A stretch of DNA of 8,292 nt. Source: Collinsella sp. CAG:166. Lineage in GTDB: Bacteria; Actinomycetota; Coriobacteriia; Coriobacteriales; Coriobacteriaceae. The notes below the pieces were generated by a model. That model did not search any database and had not been told where the DNA came from. It saw nothing but the letters and a program-made list of their open reading frames with translations. A program made the translations under genes and the position numbers. This document shows, piece by piece, positions 1 to 6,747 of the stretch (position 1 is its first letter; the number at the start of each line of letters is the position of its first letter). The stretch lies in the NCBI GenBank assembly GCA_000434535.1, contig FR878688.1:21555-29846 (forward strand), in the 5' to 3' direction.

Positions 1-1570
1 CGCGGACCCCGGGCTTAAGCGGGTCCTCGATGCCGAGCACGCCCACAACGGTGCCGTCGACCGCCAGATACAGCGGCGACAGGCCCTGCATCTGGGACTC
101 AATGCGCTCCTTGATGTCGGACTCGAGCTGCGCGCTCTCGTCCTCAAACACAAAGTGTGCCGAGCCGATGATGGCGCGACGTCCCTCGATGGACGAAGCG
201 ATGCCGTGCGCCACAATATACTCGACAGCAGCGTGACGCTCGCGGTGCTCGAGCCCACGCTCGTGAGCAGCGTTGACCACGGCACGCGCCACCGGATGCG
301 GGAAATGCTCCTCCAGGCAGGCAGAAAGGCGCAGGACCTCGTCCTCGCTCCAGCCGTCGGTCGTGAGCACGCAAGCCAGGCGCGGCTGCGCCTCGGTCAG
401 CGTACCGGTCTTATCAAACACAATGGTGTCGGCCTTAGCAAACGACTCAAAATACTTAGCACCCTTGACCATAACACCCATCTTGGCGGCATCGCTCATG
501 GCGGTCATGACGGCGACGGAACCCGTGAGCTTGAGTGCGCACGAGTAGTCGACCATCAGTGCCGCCGAGGTCTTGATGAGGCTGCGGGTGGTGAGTGCAA
601 CCAAGCCCGCGAGCAGGAAGTTCCACGGGACGATCTTGTTGGCGAGGTCCTCCATATGCGACTGGCCCTCGGACTTGAGCGAGTCGGCCGTCTGCACGAG
701 CGAGACGATCGAGCGGAGCTTGGTCTGAGCCGTGTTGGCGCGCACGCGCACCAAGATGCTGCCGTCTTCCACGACGGTTCCGGCGAACACGTCGTCGCCC
801 GCGCTGCGCTCGACGGCAAGCGGCTCGCCGGTCAGGGTCGCCTGGTTGACCATGGCGCTTCCCTGCTCGACAACACCGTCGATGCAAATGGACATGCCAG
901 TGCGCACGGCGACCAAATCGCCGGGCTCAAGCTCGGTCGCGGCAACGCTCACCTCGGTGTCGCCGACGACCTTTTGCGCCTTGTCGGGCACATCGAGAAG
1001 CGAGTTGATGAGCTCGTTTTCGCTCATGGCGCGGGTGTAGTCCTCGAGCAGCTCGCCCACGTTGAGCAGGAACATCGTCTGGCCCGCGGTGTCGACATCA
1101 CGCTTGACGAACGAAATGCCGATGGCCGAAGCGTCGAGCACAGGAACGGTCAGGCGCGGCTGCGCCAGCTCATGAAGGGCAGCGCGCAAAAATGCCATGT
1201 AACCGGCCACGACAAACACCGCACGCAGAGGCGTCGGCAAGAACCAGCGACGTGCGTAATGGGCGCCGACGAGTGTCGCCAGGTCCATAACGAGTTTGTG
1301 CTTGCGCGGCTCGAGTTGCATCACGTAGCCCGACTTGGCATCGGCGATAGCTTGAGCATCGAGTGCGCCTAGGGCATCGAGCACGCTTGCGCGGCGCGGC
1401 TCGTCGTACTCCAGCGCCATCTGGCCAATACGGCCATAAACGCGCACCTTGTGCACGCCGTCAATGTCGCCGCCAAGCTTAAGAAGTGCATCGAGATCGC
1501 TCTCTGGCACAGGACCCGCCAATTGAAGACGGGTCCTGCCGGGGATCTCGCTAATAATCGAGAATCTCAT
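1..1570 (-). CDS. Heavy-metal P1B-like P-type ATPase, HMA_2-type N-terminus (3' part beyond window)
   Basis: Integral-membrane ATPase expected to move a metal cation across the cytoplasmic membrane by a phospho-aspartate cycle. 523 codons are visible; the rest of the P/N domains and the last membrane helices lie left of position 1. The N-terminus (IPGRTRLQL near residues 9-17) resembles the HMA_2-type domain. Hydrophobic segments lie near residues 92-131 and 312-360. The actuator motif is TLTGEP (245-250), the phosphorylation motif DKTGTLT (D386), and the HP pair that marks P1B enzymes is in FPHPVA (H425-P426). The canonical CPC metal motif before the P domain is absent; the equivalent helix reads DYSCALKL (341-348), with one Cys and no Pro. 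The ATG at 1570 is chosen because the HMA_2-like motif begins just after it and it sits 18 bases after the upstream small gene, although the ribosome site there is weak. Family is confident; the metal cannot be told. Confidence 0.93.
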   Translation of the reverse strand, partial: MRFSIISEIPGRTRLQLAGPVPESDLDALLKLGGDIDGVHKVRVYGRIGQMALEYDEPRRASVLDALGALDAQAIADAKSGYVMQLEPRKHKLVMDLATLVGAHYARRWFLPTPLRAVFVVAGYMAFLRAALHELAQPRLTVPVLDASAIGISFVKRDVDTAGQTMFLLNVGELLEDYTRAMSENELINSLLDVPDKAQKVVGDTEVSVAATELEPGDLVAVRTGMSICIDGVVEQGSAMVNQATLTGEPLAVERSAGDDVFAGTVVEDGSILVRVRANTAQTKLRSIVSLVQTADSLKSEGQSHMEDLANKIVPWNFLLAGLVALTTRSLIKTSAALMVDYSCALKLTGSVAVMTAMSDAAKMGVMVKGAKYFESFAKADTIVFDKTGTLTEAQPRLACVLTTDGWSEDEVLRLSACLEEHFPHPVARAVVNAAHERGLEHRERHAAVEYIVAHGIASSIEGRRAIIGSAHFVFEDESAQLESDIKERIESQMQGLSPLYLAVDGTVVGVLGIEDPLKPGVR

Positions 1571-1588
1571 AGTTTGTGCCTGGGAGCG

Positions 1589-1834
1589 TTACTCGGCTGC
1601 CTCGTCAGCAGCGGCCTCGCTCTGGGTGATGTAGGCAGCCTCGGCAACCATGTCATCGACATTGGCCTTGGCCTGCTCGACCATGTCCTGGTAGCAGTTC
1701 TTGACGCGCATACCGCACGCGATGCCCTGCACGCAGGCGTTCTTTACCGGAGCGCTGGTAAGCAGCTTGATGCCGGCCGTGCCAAGCAGAAAACCGCCAC
1801 CGACAAGCAGGGTGTTAAAAGTCGACTTCTTCAT
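1589..1834 (-). CDS. DUF6110-like small membrane protein, partner of the P-type ATPase
   Basis: An 81-residue protein starting MKKSTFNTLLVGGGFLLGTAG. A short basic start and a glycine-rich hydrophobic stretch (about 7-26) give one membrane helix. A charged, probably helical tail follows and ends in an acidic Ala/Glu-rich stretch (72-81). Three cysteines (34, 40, 47) lie just after the helix. From memory it matches the DUF6110 family, whose members often sit beside heavy-metal P-type ATPases; its biochemical role is unknown to me. The start is fixed by a strong GGGAGA ribosome site (1841-1846) six bases upstream. It is the first gene of an operon with the ATPase (18-base gap). The same frame stays open to 2266, but that extension runs antisense to the ABC ATPase domain and is not coding. 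An accessory subunit or metal-delivery role is inference. Confidence 0.85.
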   Translation of the reverse strand: MKKSTFNTLLVGGGFLLGTAGIKLLTSAPVKNACVQGIACGMRVKNCYQDMVEQAKANVDDMVAEAAYITQSEAAADEAAE

Positions 1835-1840
1835 GTTGCT

Positions 1841-1846
1841 TCTCCC
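1841..1846 (-). promoter_or_regulatory. Ribosome binding site of the small DUF6110-like gene
   Basis: Minus-strand GGGAGA six bases before the ATG at 1834. It decides the start against the in-frame upstream extension that overlaps the ABC gene. Confidence 0.8.
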
Positions 1847-1850
1847 TTTT

Positions 1851-1882
1851 GCCGCACAAGCGCGGCATGGTGCCTTAGCACC
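1851..1882 (-). promoter_or_regulatory. Two tandem small hairpins in the 5' leader of the metal-ATPase operon
   Basis: In minus-strand order, a 5-bp stem GGTGC/GCACC with a 4-base loop (1882-1869) is followed two bases later by GCCGC/GCGGC (1866-1851), which can be extended by one G-U pair. The second stem ends four bases before the ribosome site GGGAGA. No T-run follows either stem, so this is not a standard terminator. It could modulate translation of the operon or be incidental in GC-rich DNA. I do not recognise a known metal riboswitch (NiCo, yybP-ykoY). Confidence 0.4.
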
Positions 1883-1918
1883 CGAGTTCATTAGTTTGCT
1901 CGAGCACGCTTTTGAGAC

Positions 1919-1963
1919 TAGTTTAGTCGAACTATTATGGTCAACCAAAGTTAACCTTTGGAA
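1919..1963 (-). promoter_or_regulatory. Probable promoter and operator region of the metal-ATPase operon
   Basis: On the minus strand a -10-like CATAAT occupies 1939-1934 (5 of 6 to TATAAT). The -35 18 bases away is weak (TTCCAA, 1963-1958). An alternative -35 TTGACC (1944-1939) is good but has only a poor -10 at 16-17 bases. Two dyads overlap this site. CCAAAG-N5-CTTTGG at 1945-1961 lies inside the CATAAT promoter spacer. TAGTT-N6-AACTA at 1919-1934 touches the -10 and would cover the transcription start. A pair of dyads over a promoter ahead of a metal ATPase suits control by a metal-sensing repressor or activator, but no specific regulator box is recognised. Confidence 0.45.
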
Positions 1964-1979
1964 ATCTTGGTCCCCTTTC

Positions 1980-3737
1980 CTACAGCTGCCAGTCCGCCGC
2001 CTCCTTTTGCAACGCAACCATGCGGGCGAATTCTCCACCTGCCGCCTTGAGCTGCGCCGGAACGCCTTGCTCGGCAACCACACCATCCTTGAGCACAACG
2101 ATTTTGTCGGCATTTTCCACCGTACGCATACGGTGGGCAATAACGATAACCGTCTTGCCTGCAAGCAGACGGGAGAGCGCCTGCTGTACCACGGTCTCGT
2201 TCTCCACATCCAAGCTCGCCGTCGCCTCGTCCAACAGCACGATGGGCGCATCTTTGAGCAGCGCACGGGCGATGGAGATGCGCTGGCGCTCGCCGCCGGA
2301 CAGCTTGGAGCCGTTCTCGCCGATCATGGTGTCGTAGCCCTGCGGCATGCGGTTCACGAACTCGTCGCAGTTGGCGGCACGCGCGGCTGCAAGCACTTCC
2401 TCATCGGTGGCATCACGACGCCCGAGGCGGATGTTTCCCATCACCGTGTCGTCAAAGAGCAGCACGTCTTGGAACACAATGGCGTAGTCGCGCAGCAGCA
2501 CCTCGGGATCGACGCTCGCAACATCCACGCCACCCACGGTGACCGTGCCTTCGGTGGCATCCCAAAAGCGCGCGGCTAGGCGGCTCACCGTAGACTTACC
2601 GGAACCCGAAGGACCGACCAGTGCCGTGACCTCGCCTTCCTTGGCGGTAAAGCTCACATCGGTAAGAACTTTCTCGCCGGCGCGCCCGTCCTCGCCCGCA
2701 CCATAGCCAAATGCCACGTGATCGAACACCACATCGTGGCCCACGGGCTCAAATTTCTCGCTGCCCCGCGCCACAGGCTCTTCCATGATGGAACGCATGC
2801 GCTTGGCAGACGACTCGGCGGCAAACAGCTCGGACATTAACATTAACGCCTGGTCAAAGGGTGCATAGATACGGCTCACCATAAGCAGGAAGGCAAACAT
2901 CACCAAAAAGTCGACCTGCCCGGAGGCGACCACCGCGGCGCCCGTAACCAGCGTGGTGGCAATGCCCAGACGCAGGATGACAAAGGCGGAGTTGACCAAA
3001 AGCCCGTTAGCGAGCTCGCCCTTGGTGGTCTCGCGCTCCTCGGCATCGATCACGGCGTTGAGTCCCTCAAGATAATGGGCCTCCTGGTTGGTGGCACGGA
3101 TCTCGCGAACGCAGTCGAGCGTCTCTTGAATCGCCTCGGTAACCTTGACCTTCTCGGCGCGCACGCGATCGAACACCGGGGTCATGGGGCCGCGTGTTAG
3201 ATACAGCACGGCAAAGGCCACGGGAACGCTCCAAAACGCCGCGATCGCCAGCTGCCAGCAAAAGAACAGCGACGCCACGAACACAATGGCGCTTGCGATG
3301 ATGGCACCCCAAAGCTCTCCCAGCACGTGGCTGTAGGCGTGCTCCATGGCCTGGACGTCGCCCATGATGGTCTCGGTTAAATCGGCCAGATCACGACGAC
3401 CAAAAAACGACAGCGGCAGTTTGCGCAAGCGCTCGGCAATCTCCATACGCTGCTTGCCGCACTCCTCGTAAAAGATACAGTAGGTGTAGTAATACTGCCG
3501 CCAGTTAGAGGCAAAGAGCAATACGAAAAAGACCAGGAGGCCGCCCACGATCGGCAGGGCATCCGGCAGGTCAGCCCCGCTGGCGAGATGCTCGACAAAG
3601 CCGGCCATAACCAGGAATAAAAAGCCCATGCCGGCCATGGTAATGAGATTGGTGAGCGTGGTCCAGAAAATGCCGCGTTTTACTCCGGCGACGCCTTTAT
3701 CGGATAGGAAATACTTCTTTTGGAATGAGGCGAACAT
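1980..3737 (-). CDS. ABC half-transporter (membrane domain plus ATPase), second of a YbtPQ/IrtAB-like pair
   Basis: A 585-residue fused permease-ATPase with the type IV exporter fold. Six hydrophobic segments fall near residues 25-47, 60-78, 142-160, 164-182, 248-270 and 276-292. The ATPase domain starts near 335 and is complete: Walker A GPSGSGKST (375-383), Q-loop Q423, signature LSGGERQR (479-486), Walker B IVLLDE (499-504), D-loop SLD and H-loop H535. The C-terminus ends ADWQL, like the ASWKI near the end of its partner. The ATG at 3737 directly follows the TAA of the upstream gene (zero gap), with GGGAGG inside the end of that gene as ribosome site, so translation is probably coupled. 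With its partner it most likely forms a heterodimer. The substrate is unproven; iron-chelate or siderophore import is inferred from family resemblance and the divergent AraC gene. A multidrug or peptide exporter is the main alternative. Confidence 0.93.
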   Translation of the reverse strand: MFASFQKKYFLSDKGVAGVKRGIFWTTLTNLITMAGMGFLFLVMAGFVEHLASGADLPDALPIVGGLLVFFVLLFASNWRQYYYTYCIFYEECGKQRMEIAERLRKLPLSFFGRRDLADLTETIMGDVQAMEHAYSHVLGELWGAIIASAIVFVASLFFCWQLAIAAFWSVPVAFAVLYLTRGPMTPVFDRVRAEKVKVTEAIQETLDCVREIRATNQEAHYLEGLNAVIDAEERETTKGELANGLLVNSAFVILRLGIATTLVTGAAVVASGQVDFLVMFAFLLMVSRIYAPFDQALMLMSELFAAESSAKRMRSIMEEPVARGSEKFEPVGHDVVFDHVAFGYGAGEDGRAGEKVLTDVSFTAKEGEVTALVGPSGSGKSTVSRLAARFWDATEGTVTVGGVDVASVDPEVLLRDYAIVFQDVLLFDDTVMGNIRLGRRDATDEEVLAAARAANCDEFVNRMPQGYDTMIGENGSKLSGGERQRISIARALLKDAPIVLLDEATASLDVENETVVQQALSRLLAGKTVIVIAHRMRTVENADKIVVLKDGVVAEQGVPAQLKAAGGEFARMVALQKEAADWQL

Positions 3738-5564
3738 TTAGGCCTCGCCTCCCTTCGTGACGGCGGCATCCGCGGTCGCTGCAGTGATTTTCCAGCTCGC
3801 GGCCTGCTCGTACTCGGCCCACATCTTGGCATACAGACCCTCTTGGGACAGCAACTCGGCATGGGTACCCGACTCCTGCACGCCGCCCTGGTTGAGCACC
3901 ACGATTTGGTCTGCGCCCACTACAGTCGAGAGTCGGTGCGCAATCATAATGACCGTGCGACCCGCCGCCAACTTGCTAAAGGCGCGCTGGATGAGTGCCT
4001 CGTTCTCGGGATCGGCAAACGCCGTGGCCTCATCGAGTACCACGATAGGCGCGTCTTTAAGGATCGCGCGGGCGAGTGCCACGCGCTGGACCTCGCCGCC
4101 CGAAAGATATGCTCCGCCGGCACCGAGCATGGTATTGATGCCCTGTGGGAGCTTGGCCACAATGTCGTCGCACTGAGCTGCGGAGAGGGCCGCACGCACT
4201 TCGTCGTCAGTGGCCGTAGGCTTGGAGGCGCGCACGTTATCGGCAAGTGTTTGCCGGAACAGCTGGTTGGTCTGGAACACGAAGGCGACCTGGTCCATAA
4301 GCTCGTGCGGATCCATATCGCGAACGTCCACGCCGCCCACGAGCACTCGACCCGAGGAGACATCCCAAAAACGCGGGATCAGGCTTGCGCAGGTTGACTT
4401 ACCGCCACCCGAGGGACCCACCAGGGCGAGGGTGCTACCAGCGGAAACGCTAAAACTCACATGGCTGACAGCAGGTGCTTCGGCACCCTCGTACGTAAAG
4501 CTCACGTCCTCAAATCGCACGTCGCCGCCGGCAGGGTGCTTGGGTTGGGCAGGCACGGAGAGCTGCTTGGAATCCATGACGCTTCGAATACGAGCCAGCG
4601 AATCAGCACTCATCTGAGAGGCCTCGCCCACAAACATGAGCTTGGTCATGGCTGTCGGTACCACGGCCGAAAATATCGCGTAAAACGTGAAGTTTGCCAT
4701 AAAATGCGCGAAGTCCGCCTCGCCCGGCGCCAACAGCAACGCCACGGGCAGCAGGAATGCCACAAGACCATTGAGCGCGGTAAGGTTGAGTACCTGTGGA
4801 CCTCGGCAGAACGTGCCCGCATAGCTTTGTGCCATGTCGGCGTATTCGGCGATCGCATCGTGGAAGGCCTTGAAGGAGTAGACCGTCTGCTGAAACACCT
4901 TGACCACGGGGATGCCGCGTACGTATTCGGTGCCGGTCTTGTTCATCTTGACCAGCGCTCCCATGTAGGCCTTCATGAACTCGGCGCCTTTGCCGCTCAT
5001 CATGGTGGCCATGGCGCCAAGCGAAACGACGACCGAGATAAGGCATGCCGCACCCAAACGCCAATCGAGGGCAAAGAGCAGCACGAGTAGGCCCACGACC
5101 ATGGCGGTGGCGCCGGCGATATCGGGCAGCATGTGCGCGAGCAGGGTCTCGGTGGAGGCGGCGCATCCGTCTACGATACGGCGCAGCTCACCGGTGGCGT
5201 GCGTGTCAAAGTAGCCAAGCGGCAGCTTAAGCAGGTGCTCGCTTGTAGTCTTGCGGATATTGGACGCGCAGCGAAACGCAGACAGGTGCGTGCACATGAG
5301 CCCCACGAAATAAACTACGATGCTTGCCAGGGCAAAGCCCACGGCCCACCAGTCATACATCGCGATGTCGCAGGCTTCGCTCCAGTTAGGTGCCACGGCG
5401 ATCAGATCGCGCGCGACAAGCCAAATGCACACGAACGGGCCAAAGCTCAGCAGCTGCGAGAGCGCCGAGAGCGCCATGCCCAAATACGTTAGGAATTTGC
5501 GGTCACCGGCATACGCGAGCAACTCGCCGATGCCTCCACCTTCCCTTTTTGATCCCTTTGCCAT
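3738..5564 (-). CDS. ABC half-transporter (membrane domain plus ATPase), first of a YbtPQ/IrtAB-like pair
   Basis: A 608-residue fused permease-ATPase. Hydrophobic segments lie near residues 25-50, 72-95, 145-165, 168-188, 262-282 and 288-308. The ATPase domain begins near 348, with Walker A GPSGGGKST (383-391), Q-loop Q431, signature LSGGEVQR (487-494), Walker B IVVLDE (507-512) and H-loop H543. The D-loop reads EATAFADPENE instead of the common SALDxE; from memory this form is typical of IrtA/IrtB and YbtP/YbtQ proteins, which import iron-siderophores despite an exporter fold. There is no extra N-terminal siderophore-reductase domain such as IrtA carries. The start has a good ribosome site (AAGGA, eight bases or so before the ATG at 5564). 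It heads a two-gene operon divergent from an AraC-family gene, which is its likely regulator. Family is certain; substrate and direction are inference. Confidence 0.93.
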   Translation of the reverse strand: MAKGSKREGGGIGELLAYAGDRKFLTYLGMALSALSQLLSFGPFVCIWLVARDLIAVAPNWSEACDIAMYDWWAVGFALASIVVYFVGLMCTHLSAFRCASNIRKTTSEHLLKLPLGYFDTHATGELRRIVDGCAASTETLLAHMLPDIAGATAMVVGLLVLLFALDWRLGAACLISVVVSLGAMATMMSGKGAEFMKAYMGALVKMNKTGTEYVRGIPVVKVFQQTVYSFKAFHDAIAEYADMAQSYAGTFCRGPQVLNLTALNGLVAFLLPVALLLAPGEADFAHFMANFTFYAIFSAVVPTAMTKLMFVGEASQMSADSLARIRSVMDSKQLSVPAQPKHPAGGDVRFEDVSFTYEGAEAPAVSHVSFSVSAGSTLALVGPSGGGKSTCASLIPRFWDVSSGRVLVGGVDVRDMDPHELMDQVAFVFQTNQLFRQTLADNVRASKPTATDDEVRAALSAAQCDDIVAKLPQGINTMLGAGGAYLSGGEVQRVALARAILKDAPIVVLDEATAFADPENEALIQRAFSKLAAGRTVIMIAHRLSTVVGADQIVVLNQGGVQESGTHAELLSQEGLYAKMWAEYEQAASWKITAATADAAVTKGGEA

Positions 5565-5583
5565 GAGATTCCTTTCTAACGGC

Positions 5584-5612
5584 TTGAGAGTTAACCGTAC
5601 TCAACTTATCAT
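5584..5612 (+). promoter_or_regulatory. Sigma70-type promoter for the AraC-family gene
   Basis: -35 TTGAGA (5584-5589) and -10 TATCAT (5607-5612), each 5 of 6 to consensus and separated by exactly 17 bases, 67 bases before the start at 5679. The -10 lies in the left half of the 19-bp dyad, so a protein bound there would block or shape this promoter. For the divergent ABC operon only a -35-like TTGACT (minus strand, 5627-5622) is evident, without a good -10, as might be expected of an activator-dependent promoter. Confidence 0.55.
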
Positions 5613-5621
5613 TGATATGTT
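5603..5621. promoter_or_regulatory. 19-bp dyad in the divergent AraC/ABC intergenic region, operator candidate
   Basis: AACTTATCATTGATATGTT: eight of nine base pairs symmetric about T5612, with a perfect TATCA-T-TGATA core (5607-5617). A second, weaker dyad TTGAG-N11-CTCAA spans 5584-5604 and includes the -35. The 114-base intergenic region (5565-5678) is the only space for control of both transcription units, so this is a likely binding site for the AraC-family protein or for an iron regulator. It does not clearly match a canonical Fur or DtxR box. Confidence 0.45.
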
Positions 5622-5661
5622 AGTCAAGGCTCACAATCGAGCCAGGCGTGGACGTTTTCGC

Positions 5662-5672
5662 AAAGGAAGGGG
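5662..5672 (+). promoter_or_regulatory. Ribosome binding site favouring a TTG start
   Basis: AAAGGAAGGGG ends six bases before TTG at 5679 and twelve before the in-frame ATG at 5685. Spacing favours the TTG; the difference is only two residues. Confidence 0.55.
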
Positions 5673-5678
5673 ACGCTT

Positions 5679-6683
5679 TTGAAAATGCATCGGGCCGCGA
5701 CCGACATAACTGAGCTCTACGCACCACAGTTTGAGCAGTTTGGCCTGGAGCTTTCCGGCAAGGGCGCTGTCTTTACCGGCGAGGTGGCAAACGACCGGGC
5801 GCACGGCCGCGCATGGATCATGCCCCTCTCCCCCACCTGCATCGTCATGGAGCATTTCATCACCCCGACGCACGATATGTACCTGGCCGAATACACACCC
5901 GAGCCATACGCCTGCGTGAGCGAGGTCAGCGCGCCCACACTTACATGCATGCCCGAGGCTGGCATAACGCCCGCGAACCTTAAACCATTGCATGGACCGT
6001 GGCCAAACAATGCCGTTTGCAGCTTTATCCAAGATAGCTGTGGCGAGGAATTAAGCCCGCTGTTTGCAGGGGAGCTTTATCACTCGCGCTCGGTGCTCTT
6101 TTTGCCTGGATATTTTGACGAACTGGAGCACCGCTATCCCACCGAGTTCGCGGGAATCTTTGAGGCGTTTGCCGAGCCATGGCACGAGGAAGCGACGTCT
6201 GCCATCTGCCACACGCTGCGCCGGATTAACGAAGACCGCGCCCGCACCGTAGGCGGACACGTCTATATGCAGGGCATCGTGGAGACCATGGTCGCGGAGC
6301 TCGCCTGTTCGCGCGCGGCCCACAAGCAGGCGCGGCAGGCGGCAGACACACGCGTCAGCATAACCATTGCCGAAGAAGCAACGGCAATGATTGAGCGCGC
6401 GCTCGACAAAGGCAGACGTGTGGGTATCAATGAGGTGGCCGAGAGGCTCTACACAAGCCGCTCCAAACTATGCGCCACCTTTAAGGCCCAAACAGGCGAG
6501 TCCCTGGGCGCCTACATTCGCAGACGCCGCATGGAGCGAGCGCAGGACCTTTTGGCAGATAGCTCGCTTACGATAGCACAGGTAGCAGAGCGGCTCGACT
6601 ACCCCCAGCAGGCCGCCTTCGCCCAAGCCTTCAAACAATACACCGGCATGACACCCACGGCTTGGCGAAGCAAGTATCGCTAA
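5679..6683 (+). CDS. AraC-family transcriptional regulator, likely control of the ABC pair
   Basis: A 334-residue protein with an unrecognised N-terminal part (1-220, presumed effector-sensing) and a C-terminal AraC/XylS double helix-turn-helix. The first recognition unit is near 248-270 (INEVAERLYTSRSKLCATFK). The second is near 297-319 (LTIAQVAERLDYPQQAAFAQ), closed by the family hallmark GMTPTAWR (323-330). Its length is close to that of YbtA, which controls the yersiniabactin transporter genes. It is divergent from the ABC operon across 114 bases, the usual layout for a local activator that also limits its own expression. The start is TTG at 5679 by ribosome-site spacing, or ATG at 5685. 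The 64 bases between its stop and the convergent ATPase gene (6684-6747) show no convincing terminator hairpin with a T-run. The effector (perhaps an iron chelate) is inferred from context only. Confidence 0.92.
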   Translation: MKMHRAATDITELYAPQFEQFGLELSGKGAVFTGEVANDRAHGRAWIMPLSPTCIVMEHFITPTHDMYLAEYTPEPYACVSEVSAPTLTCMPEAGITPANLKPLHGPWPNNAVCSFIQDSCGEELSPLFAGELYHSRSVLFLPGYFDELEHRYPTEFAGIFEAFAEPWHEEATSAICHTLRRINEDRARTVGGHVYMQGIVETMVAELACSRAAHKQARQAADTRVSITIAEEATAMIERALDKGRRVGINEVAERLYTSRSKLCATFKAQTGESLGAYIRRRRMERAQDLLADSSLTIAQVAERLDYPQQAAFAQAFKQYTGMTPTAWRSKYR

Positions 6684-6747
6684 GGCCCAAGCTCCCTGGC
6701 CGTAACGGAGCGATTAATTAGCCGCCGCCCGTCAGCTCACCCAGGAT

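Noticed and set aside
155..1372. 405-codon plus-strand open frame opposite the P-type ATPase
   Set aside because: It is a mirror of a GC-rich coding frame; the product is rich in His, Arg and Gly with no recognisable domain, while the minus strand encodes clear P-type ATPase motifs.
1945..1961. Intrinsic terminator of the ABC operon
   Set aside because: The stem is only 6 AT/GC-mixed pairs and is followed by TTGACC rather than a T-run; kept only as an operator candidate with termination as an alternative.
1835..2266. Upstream extension of the DUF6110-like gene to 225 residues
   Set aside because: The extra 144 residues are read out of frame through the ABC ATPase gene and the promoter region; a strong ribosome site marks the internal ATG at 1834.
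1701..2579. 292-codon plus-strand open frame across the small gene and the ABC ATPase domain
   Set aside because: It crosses an intergenic region and two real minus-strand genes; low-complexity His/Arg-rich product with no family resemblance.
4461..5090. 209-codon plus-strand open frame inside the first ABC gene
   Set aside because: Antisense shadow of a confidently identified transporter, no ribosome site or domain seen.
6684..6747. Bidirectional terminator between the convergent AraC and AAA_14 genes
   Set aside because: Only 4-bp GGCC pairings are found and no T-run on either strand.
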